Of a stretch of DNA of 55,000 bases, positions 46,680 through 55,000 are shown piece by piece. Under the pieces are notes generated by a model that had not been told where the DNA came from, made no database searches, and worked only from the letters and a program-made list of their open reading frames with translations. Position 1 is the first letter of the stretch, and every line of letters begins with the position of its first letter. The position numbers and the translations under genes were made by a program. Source of the DNA: Cryptococcus deneoformans JEC21 (Eukaryota; Basidiomycota; Tremellomycetes; Tremellales; Cryptococcaceae). Where the stretch lies: positions 1,030,001 to 1,085,000 of the forward strand of contig NC_006670.1 in NCBI RefSeq assembly GCF_000091045.1. Reading direction: 5' to 3'.

Positions 46680-48938
46680 TCACGCATCCGCCTTGCCCTC
46701 ACCAGAACCCTCAGCTTCGGGTGCACCGTCCTCAGCTGGCTCCTCTTCAAGGACGCCTACCTCGAACTCACCCGATACATCCCACCTGCTTCCTGGCGCG
46801 TTCGCTCCCAAGTACTTTACAAACTTCATAACCCCTGGATCACGAAGAACAAGCAAGAGTTTGTTGAACGCCACAGGTTGGGTCAACAAAGGCCCATCAT
46901 CCTCGTCGCCAGCTTCAGAATCAGAGTCAAAGTCAGAAGGAGAGAATTGGTCGGGGTCGAACTCAAGCTCTTGGCCGCCGATTGAAATTGAAGGTCCATC
47001 TTTCTTCTCGCTGCTACCGTTCGCCTGAGGCTTAGATTTCTCCTCAACCTTCTTTCCGTTGGGTTCCTTGGGCTCCTGGGAGTGTTCCTTGACAGCCTTC
47101 TTTGCCACAGAGCTTTGGTACACAGTAGGGTCCTCATCCTCATCAGGAGCGGCGAGGTAAGCCTCCCAACCACCGTTTTCAACCAAAGCATCCTCCTCAT
47201 CACTTCCCGCCGGAACATCGGCCCACCATGTCATACCCAAAGAGACGTCCAGTCTAGCATCTCCATCCTTGCCTTCACCGTTGGCGAGAGTGTAATCGAG
47301 ACCGTTTCGGAATCGGCGAGCTTCGTTGCGGTGGCCAGTGGGAGCAAGAGAAGAGACCACAGAGAGCCATGCTCGGAAAGCCTCAGAGGGGAATAACACG
47401 TTATGGATAGACTGGACTATAGGAGTGGAGGTGGTAAGAGAGGTGAGATTGAGGTATCGGTGTTTAGAGGAAGGACCTTGGATGATCCACCCGTCACCTT
47501 CACCGAGCTCCTGAGGAGGAAGAAGGCCTTCATAAGAAGCTTGGTCCTTTTTGTCAACACCTTCAGTCTCTGCTTTGAGTTTCGCCGCAAGTTCGGGCTG
47601 AAGGAAATTGTGCAAGACAATCTCGGAGGCTTCAACGAATTGCCCAGAAAGTCGCTCAAGAGTGGCAACAGTGAGGTAGGATGGAGATAGGTAGTTGGAA
47701 AGGAAGGCAATGTCGGAGGGCTTGAGGCCGGGAGGAGGAGTGGTGTTATAAGGGGTGAAGGGCATTGAAGGAGCGGCTGTCTGTAGCGACTGTAAGATAC
47801 GGATAATAATATTTGAAATAGTAAACTCACAATCTGAGCCAGAGAAGAGAGCTGCTTTTGCTCCTTCTCCTTGTCAATGGGAGCATAACCCTCCTCGCCT
47901 TCGACGGGTCGGTGGAACCAACCACTGACACTGAACCTCCTGCGGCCTTCATCGATTACAACCTCCTCCACAGAGTGGTAACTTCTTCCCGGTTGCACCT
48001 GGATAACAATTAGCTTCGAATCCTATATTTCTCACTGTAAACGTACCTCAAAGAAGACAATTTGACCCCAAGTAGCAGAGACCTTTGCAAATCGCTTCAC
48101 GCTGGGAGGACCAACTTCTTCTCCGGTTTCTACGGAAAAAAGCTCCAGAGAGCCACCCCAAGCAGGGTCCCATCCCTTGAGGAACTTCCCGTTCGTAGAA
48201 CGTTGAAGAGCCACGTTCTGGGACTCGGGGGCCTCTTCGATGGAGTAGGGGAGATAGAGAATGTAAGAGATGAGACGGGTGGAGATGGAGTCGTCGTGTA
48301 GAAGAAGGTGGGAACTTGGTCATGAAGGTCAGCCTAGGAATAAGAGATATAGGGATAATGACTTGACTTACCCTTTGGTGTAGAGGGCGGCAGACAAGTC
48401 GGTCTTTGTACCGGAAAGAGGACCACAACCAGTAACCTGACGGACCAAATTTCTAAATTCCTGGGAATACAAAGCGTCCTTCAACCGTGTCAACAATGGC
48501 AACGCCTCGAGCGTTTCATCAGGAAGGTGTTCAGGACTGAGAGAAGAAAGATCAGGAGTTTGGTGGATTTTATAAATGTCTGTCTCCTTTTGCTCCCAGC
48601 CCCATCCGGGGAGGCTGCCTTCCTCTCCTCTCATGCCGAACTTCTTGGACTCCTCCACGACACCTTCAAGCTTCATGTACTCGTCAGCTATGCGATCCCT
48701 TCATGCCTTGGCCAGGCCGAAGGGCTCGTGCACATACCAGGTCATCGCTCAAAAGGTCACTAAGGACGGCATGTTTAAAGGGAGCTGCGTTGACGTATTT
48801 TTCCCTGTAGGCGGCCACTTGCTCGGCCGAGGGGTGGTTGATGGAGCTCAACACGGCGTGTTCTGTGTTGTTCCGGGACTTCTTTGCTGCCCTACCAGAT
48901 GGGCTGCTGGGCGAGCGTTCTCTAACTGCTGCTGGCAT
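46680..48938 (-). CDS. OFD1: Ofd1/Tpa1-like prolyl hydroxylase-family dioxygenase
   Basis: Fe(II)/2-oxoglutarate oxygenase with a duplicated double-stranded beta-helix, the family that hydroxylates ribosomal protein uS12 and, in fission yeast, controls the SREBP Sre1 in response to oxygen. ATG 48938 (MPAAVRERSPSSP), with an AAKKSR basic cluster suiting nuclear entry. The catalytic half holds the iron ligands His-Asp (LLLHDDSISTRLISYILYLP), the distal His (PGRSYHSVEEV) and the 2OG-binding Arg in RRRFSVSGWFHRP. The second, noncatalytic half starts near 47765 (FTPYNTTPPPGLK) and includes an acidic, Asp/Glu-rich insert. Stop at 46680. Five exons. Involvement in hypoxia sensing here is inferred from the family. 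Confidence 0.9.
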
Positions 48939-49249
48939 GGTGTTGTGGGGTTGGGGAAGTGGTTGATGTGAAGGAAGGGAGAAAAATATGGAAGCACTTG
49001 AGCTCGATTGGCAGTAAATTAAAGAGACCGGAAGAAATAGGAGACATTCGGGGGAAAACAAAATATTCGAAAAGATCTCGTGACGCAAGGGGATACACTC
49101 AGGGTAACTCCGAAGCAGCGAGTCGGCAATCGGGCATATCCCTGATAAGGAACAGCAGCCGACGCCTAAATGGATACTGTCCTCCAGCAGCGATGGACGG
49201 TATCGAAACCATATGAAGTATAGATACACGTTCACTATCAGATCGCTTC
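48939..49249. promoter_or_regulatory. Divergent promoter OFD1-like / Mak32-like
   Basis: 311 nt between opposed start codons; both core promoters must lie here. No specific site recognised. Confidence 0.5.
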
Positions 49250-50694
49250 ATGCAGGCCTTCCAACAACCGTCCCAGCAGTCTCTCGCAGGCAGAGGCAGG
49301 GTAGCCACTCTCGGTCAGTTATGTCCCAGTCACCGGAAAGGCATCTCCCATTGACACTAAGTCGCCATGACATATTAACTTGCAGGCATGTTCATCATTG
49401 ACCACTTTGAAGTCCATGATGAAGACGGTAATCCGGTCCCTGCCGATGAAGAAGCCGTATGTGACTTATTATTCATGATACAAAAGCTAACTTGGGGAAA
49501 GATAGGCGGAGGGGGAATTTTTGGTATGTTTAGGTTTAAAAATACCCAATGCTGACAAGGCAGCCATGATTGGTGCTCGCCAGTTTCTCCCCCCAACTCA
49601 CTGTAGTCTACTGGTAGATAAGGGAGAAGACTTTCCAGATAAATTTGTTCACGACTTGGAAAGTCTGGGGAAGGAAATGGTTTGGTTCAGACATAGAGAA
49701 GGAAAGACTACCAGAGCGCTGAATATTTACTCCGGCAGACGGATAGGGTGAGCTGCCAATCTAAGGTTACAACTCTCTCCTTATACATCTATTTAGTGAA
49801 GGACATCAGTCATTTAAGTATCTTTCCCCTCAACTTCAAATAACACCGAGAGATCTGGTTCTGCCTCCGTCACCATTCGCTACACCCGTGCCTCCGGAGT
49901 GGATCCATGTGGTCTGTGGGGTGCCTCGAATGCTCGACATTGTGGATGAGCTTGAATTTCTGGAAAAACAGAGGCATTCATCGACTGGCTTGAGCCTCAT
50001 CAAGTCACGTTTGGTCTGGGAACCTTTACCCGTACGTTTCTTCAGCATAGAGATCCCCTCGGCCTTCTGACCAGTATACAACAAGTTCAGCTGCGTTCCG
50101 GAGGAATTGAATAACATGGTATCTCTGTCTTCTCGAATTGCCGTATTCAGTCCCAACCTCCTCGAACTTCAGTCTATACTCAGTATTCCACACTCCTCAC
50201 CGCCAGCACACTCACATGTCGAACTCGCTGCCCAGCAGTTTCAAACACTACTCTTGAACCGATCTTCTGGGTCTCAAATACCCTCTATCTTTGTTCGTGC
50301 AGGCGAGCTTGGTGCATATACGCTGTCATCAAACTGGACTGGGTGGATTCCCGCATTCTGGACAGAAGCAGATCAAGACAAGATTGTAGATGTAACAGGA
50401 GGAGGAAACTCTTTCCTTGGTGGATTAGTGGCAGGTCTGCTTATCTCAGATGGTGATATACGGACAGGTAAGACTGTTTTCAAAACCCATAGCTGAAAGA
50501 ATTTTCATTGATTTCCTTCATTAGCATCCATATACGCCTCGACTGCTGCATCGTTTGCCATCCAACAACGTGGCCCGCCCTGTCTGCAACAATTAAATGG
50601 AGAAGAACGGTGGAACGGCGAAGTTGTCTGGGACCGATTGAATGAGATGGCAAGGAGGGTGAGCCAGCAGGAAGGCGTAGATCGTAGGTCGTAA
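49250..50694 (+). CDS. PfkB-family carbohydrate kinase, Mak32-like
   Basis: Ribokinase-fold sugar kinase-like protein; yeast Mak32 is needed for double-stranded RNA toxin-virus structural stability, but the biochemical substrate is unknown. Start chosen at ATG 49250 because MQAFQQPSQQSLAGRGRVAT joins, across gtcagt...ttgcag, to LGMFIIDHFEV, the conserved opening strand. Short exons then give ADEEA, IGGGGIF and AMIGARQFLPP. Later segments are VCGVPRMLD, FSPNLLELQSIL and the PfkB C-terminal signature DVTGGGNSFLGGLVAG, where the catalytic base is Asn where most PfkB kinases have Asp (GAGD). It ends EGVDRRS. The GGGN replacement is also usual in Mak32-type proteins as far as I recall, so activity is uncertain. 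Confidence 0.86.
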
Positions 50695-51057
50695 AGATCG
50701 TCGATTCTTGGACCTGGGAAATCATGCATAATGCATCTTTTATTTTGCACTCTGTCGGCCTTGTTTTGCATCCTGCTGCTATCTCGTTCGGTGGTTGCTT
50801 ATAAATTATTGTTATGATGATCAGATCTGGCATCTGGCATCATGCTTGCTATTTCGTTTACGGCGCCAGTCGGTCCCTTTTGTAAGACGGAGTTCGGGGG
50901 AAATGTCCGTGGAGGTGTTGACAAGAAGTCGAAACGAGCTGCTACTACTACTGCATCCGAACGAATGAAGTCGTACAAGAAGGCAGATATCTCCTTCAGC
51001 TCTCCTCGTAATCATACCATCACCGAGAATCCCCATAGTTCATTCAAACACACCCAG
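50695..51057. promoter_or_regulatory. Intergenic: Mak32-like 3' flank and CDK11 promoter
   Basis: 363 nt. The CDK11 frame is open back to ATG 50842, so translation could start there, but ATG 51058 leaves space for a promoter and leader. Confidence 0.45.
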
Positions 51058-52961
51058 ATGGACTCGGAAGGCCGTAACACTGCACCTTTACAGCCATCGC
51101 CTGCTTCCCCTTCACGCCGTGAGCATCCGCACTCGCTTTCGCTGCTGTTACAATCAGCAAGCTGACTTCAAGCCTATGACTCAGACCAGTCACCGTTAGC
51201 GGAAAACCAGGGAAGCTCATCATCGATTTCAAAAGGCAAGAAAAAGTCGCTGCTAGACGGAGAAGCTCACAATGGGGAATCGCCATCGTCACCCGGCCCC
51301 ATCTCGATAAAGCGGCGCCTAGTCCGGCCCAAGAAGATACGGCAAAGCCATGGTGATGTATCACCACCTACATCGGTGGACCCACAAATGCGGCAGGAGA
51401 CTTTAGCTTTTGCTGAACCAGAACCTCTCAAGCCCGCGCGCTCACCTTCACTTCGTCAATCTTCAAAATCCCCGTCTCGCCATCCTTCCCCGGCGGCATC
51501 AACTCCTTCCTTCGCTGATGCGCCCCTCCCACCGCCCCCTCGTTCAAGGTTTGCTCCTCCACGCTCTTCTCACCCCCCACTAGTCTCTTGTCGCTCCGTC
51601 TACAATTACACTCGTCTTAACCACATCGAAGAAGGCACTTATGGCGTTGTCTTTCGGGCGAGATGTAACGATACGGGCGAGATATACGCTTTAAAGAAGC
51701 TGAAGCTGGATGAAGAGAAGCAGGGGTTTCCAATAACAAGCCTGAGAGAGGTTATGGCTTTGATGATTTCAGGAGGACACGAAAACGTTGTGGGAATAAG
51801 AGAAATCGTGGTTGGAGATACTCTGAATCAGTAAGTTATCCTCGTTCTCATACATGCTGGCTATGTTCCGACTCTAGTCACATTACAGGGTCTTCATTGT
51901 GATGCCATTTATCGAGCACGATCTCAAAACTCTTTTGGCAGATATGCCCCATCCATTCTTGCAGTCGGAAGTCAAAACGATCATGCTTCAGCTGTTGTCG
52001 GCAGTAGCACATTGTCACGCTAACTGGATTGTAGGTCATCATTACAACTCTTTGCACATGGCAGCTGACTTGGGGGTGTAGCTCCACCGAGATCTTAAAA
52101 CATCTAATCTTTTGATGAACAATAGAGGTCAAATCAAAGTGGCCGATTTCGGATTAGCAAGGAAATTTGGCGACCCACTAGGAGAAATGACCCAGTTGGT
52201 CGTTACCCTTTGGTATAGGTAAGTTTTGGCCATGCTATGTATTTCACGACTGTTGACTGCTTATCATTGGCAGATCACCGGAATTGTTGTTGGGCGGCAA
52301 GGAATATACCACAGCGGTAGACATCTGGTCGATTGGATGTATATTCGCGGAATTAATGCAGGGTGAACCATTGTTTCCCGGTCGTGGCGAAATCGATCAA
52401 ATTAACAGGGTACGTAGAGAGAATTTTATAAGTTGGGACAAGGCTTACATTCATCATAATGTAGATTTTTCAGCTGCTGGGACGGCCCAACGACGAAAGT
52501 TGGCCAGGATATTCGACCTTGCCCCTTGTTCAGAAGATCAATCCTATAGGACCGATGTAAGTGCCCGTGATCTCATAACAAACAATGGATATGACTTACC
52601 ATTGATGCACTATCATAAAGGTTTTCAACCTTACGCCAAAAGTTCAAACACTTAACGTATGAAGGGCACAATCTCCTGTCTTCATTACTATGCTACGACC
52701 CCGAACGAAGGATCACTGCTGAAGAAGCGTTGAAACATCCATACTTCTCGTGCGTTCTAGTCATGACTTTGTTATGACTCTGTGACTCATTATGCCACAC
52801 CCAGTGAACATCCTCTTCCCAAACACCCTGATCTATTTTCATCTTTCCCAAGTCAAGCTGCCGGAGAACGGAAACACAAATCACTCATTAGCCCTTCTGC
52901 GCCCGTAAGGGAGGATAGGATGGCGAAGGATAGTCTGGCGGATCTGGATTCATTTGTCTAA
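51058..52961 (+). CDS. CDK11: CDK11 (PITSLRE) cyclin-dependent kinase
   Basis: Cyclin-L-type CDK acting in transcription and pre-mRNA processing. Eight exons sum to 1512 nt (503 residues). The Ser/Pro/Arg-rich N-terminus (about 180 residues) precedes the kinase domain: [21 protein letters not shown], the diagnostic PITSLRE in place of [45 protein letters not shown] and [12 protein letters not shown]. All catalytic residues are intact. It ends with [23 protein letters not shown]. An intron at 51119-51172 (gtgagc donor, CTGAC branch, AAG acceptor) contains an in-frame TGA, so unspliced message would truncate after about 35 residues. An alternative start is ATG 50842. Confidence 0.93.
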
Positions 52962-53045
52962 ACGATGTATCCCATATTACACAGATCATCAGATCATGCA
53001 TAACACATATGTACTAATGTTAGTTACAACAACACAGACTTAAGT

Positions 53046-55000
53046 TCATGGTGCCACAAATGATGTATCTAGTCCCTCCGAGAAATCCCATATGTTGATG
53101 CGACAGTCCAAACCTGACGACACTATGCGCATGCGGTCGCCGACGACAGAGAACACCCTTCCAGTATGGGCACCATGAAGGTCGGCGATAATTTCACCTG
53201 TCGGAGACCATACCTACTGATACATCAGCTACAAACTCATGTGGCCTTTAAAAAAGGACCTACCTTGACGGTCGCATCGTAGCTGCCGGACAAAATGACC
53301 CCTTTCCCAAAGTGGACTGTGCGGACAAGGTCAAGGTGTCCCCTATTGAAACATCTCCTACAGACACCTCCCTCCATTCTGGACAATCCCGGTGGGCAAA
53401 TGCAAGGAGAGAAGAACGATCCTTGAGGCACTAGGATAACCTTATGTCCCTCTCCAGTGAGTTCAGTAGGAATACCATACGTGTTGGCCTGGGAATATCC
53501 GTCTTCAGAACCATCCGTTGCGGAAGTGACCATAGAGTGGCCCATTTTGAGGTTCTGTAAATCTGGAATCCGGTCCTCAATGAGATGGAAGGTCCTGATA
53601 GAAGCGTCAGAGGAACCGGTAACTATAAGGCCTCTGAATATCTGGCCATCTGGGAGATTGATGGGGGAGGGAGGAAGAGGCGAGAAATCAATGCTGGCAA
53701 TACCGCGATGATGCCCCTCAATACAAGCAAGCAATGCTCCAGTCTTTATTGACCACACTCGCAAAGTCTTATCGCCAGAAGCAGAGATGCTGGGTCGTTA
53801 GACGTCAGCGATCGATACGTGTATCGAAAGGTACAGAAACACTCACATATAGTCTTTCGAAAGTCCAACTGCATTGACAGCACCACGATGTAAATATAAA
53901 TCCGCTGTCCCACCAATTACCAAAAGCGGTTCAAGAGTATGTATACTAAACAACCTGATCGTCTTGTCTGCATAATGATGTGAGATCAAGCATATCTTAA
54001 GTAGGGGACCGACCTTTAGAACAACTGACGATTCTTTCATCGTCTGCTCTGACACATAGCACCGAATCTTCGTGGGCTTTAACACACTTTTCTGGCTCTC
54101 CATTCCCCCCTTCTACGTCCCAAAGGCATATTTTACCATCGCTTCCCCCACTCACTGCCATCACCTTCACTCGTTCCTTGGCTTCCTTGGCCGAAGATCC
54201 GATTTCAAGCTTAGAGAATCTGGATTGTGGGGAAGAAATAAAAGGCAAGCAAGGGACTTTGACGATAGCATGGGTCAATACGGAGCCAGTATGGCCACCA
54301 TGGAAGATCTTGACAACCCGCGGAGCAGGGGAAAGTTGCCAGAGCCGTAAGGTCTTATCTCGAGAACCAGACAAAAGCCAATCTCGTCCTGTCACAAGGT
54401 CCCTTGTTCCTCCCGCCTGACTTAAATTTGGTAGTTTACGTCGAGGAGAAGTGCCCGCCCCGCTGAGCGTTTCCATCACGGATAGGCGGAATTGTCCTTC
54501 TGTTATGCCAGAAAGGTTAGAAGGTGGTGCTAGCTGGACGTGACAGTCTGGGCAAGCCTGAAGCATGTTGATCCGCATCGAATGGCTGATCAGGGATAGC
54601 GAGTAGACTGCTTCAGAGTGACCTGGGAGGCCACCGTATTTGATAGACGATATCGCGTCAATGGTCCGTGGTCGAGGGACTGGTGGTAGTGAAGGCATGT
54701 TGACTTTTACCTCTTCGGGAGGTGATGGCATATAATTAGCCATGCCTATAGGTCTAGGAGTTTTCATCCGTTGTTCCAAGATATGATGCACAATGTATAA
54801 GTGCTTGAAATTAGCTTGTGGATTTGCTGATGGAACAGCGAGATGTGAAGTAATGGGCGGCTCCTCCTTCTTCTTGAATTCTTGGACATTCACAGCCGAC
54901 CTTTGTAAATGCACAGGAAGGCCTTCTCCGCTGCCTGCCCCGCCTCTTTCCCAGACATTCCATCTCAATCCTCCGCTCATGCCTAAGGGATCTATTCCAC
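53046..55000 (-). CDS. WD40-repeat protein, probably F-box/WD40 (N-terminus beyond the right edge)
   Basis: C-terminal portion of a substrate receptor-like WD40 protein. The upstream part (FKHLYIVHHILEQRMK, and the sequence before it) matches the linker that follows an F-box in Cdc4/Grr-type F-box/WD40 proteins, but the F-box itself would lie outside the window, so that part is inference. WD blades seen: WLLSGSRDKTLRLWQL, VSGGSDGKICLWDVEGG, VLCVRADDERIVSCSKG, DKTIRLFSI, YDATVKVWSPTG and SSGLDCRINIWDFS. The blade near 53350-53400 carries a Cys cluster (CICPPG then CRRC), and there is a CPDCHVQ near 54560. Stop at 53046; the open frame continues past ATG 54980 to the window edge. Confidence 0.85.

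Noticed and set aside
51163..51165. In-frame TGA in the CDK11 N-terminal region, suggesting a pseudogene
   Set aside because: It lies in a normal 54-nt intron (51119-51172: gtgagc donor, CTGAC branch, AAG acceptor). Removing it keeps frame, and all eight exons sum to a multiple of three.
1..55000. Mobile elements, CRISPR-like arrays or phage genes
   Set aside because: No transposase, reverse transcriptase, LTR pair or spaced repeats seen; gene content is ordinary fungal chromosome.

Overview
The window is nuclear DNA of a basidiomycete yeast, almost certainly a member of the Cryptococcus neoformans/gattii complex. The evidence is genes broken by many 36-95 nt introns with GTNNGT donors and CTAAC/CTGAC branch points, compact spacing with genes on both strands, and gene content and order. 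PKA1, a KIC1-type RAM kinase and a GPI-anchored glyoxal oxidase occur in the order I recall from Cryptococcus chromosome 1. Species and strain cannot be fixed from the sequence alone.

Layout, left to right: SLX1 endonuclease (minus, runs off the left edge); PKA1 (minus); branched-chain keto acid dehydrogenase E1 beta (plus); an SH3 protein (minus); a Tra2-like splicing factor (minus) with a complex upstream region; a 1.5 kb unexplained gap; a YjbQ/UPF0047 enzyme (plus); GPI transamidase subunit PIG-U/Gab1 (minus); eIF4G (minus); a gamma-butyrobetaine dioxygenase-like enzyme (plus); tRNA-Gly(UCC) (plus); a RING-H2 E3 ligase (minus) divergent from a KIC1-like kinase (plus); a Ser-rich unknown protein (minus); glyoxal oxidase (minus); PP4 catalytic subunit (minus) divergent from a SAM methyltransferase (plus); a DUF2433-RRM-RGG protein (minus) divergent from an FG nucleoporin Nup49/Nup58 (plus); a Ser/Arg-rich unknown (minus); a possible 49-residue small ORF (minus); an Ofd1-like dioxygenase (minus) divergent from a PfkB/Mak32-like kinase (plus); CDK11 (plus); and an F-box-type WD40 protein (minus, runs off the right edge). 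Exon models were joined by hand and checked for reading frame. PKA1, BCKDHB, YjbQ, the RING gene, KIC1, the dioxygenase and CDK11 close exactly in frame.

This is a housekeeping and signalling region, not an operon or a mobile island. I found no transposon, CRISPR-like array or phage element. The most notable observation is in PKA1: the otherwise intact protein kinase A catalytic subunit has Asn in place of the invariant metal-binding Asp of the DFG motif, which predicts a catalytically dead or strongly impaired kinase. Other items of interest are three introns whose frames require GC-AG splicing, 14- and 20-nt microexons, a stop-free 36-nt intron, a metallophosphoesterase-RRM fusion, and a long gap next to a multi-exon Tra2 leader.
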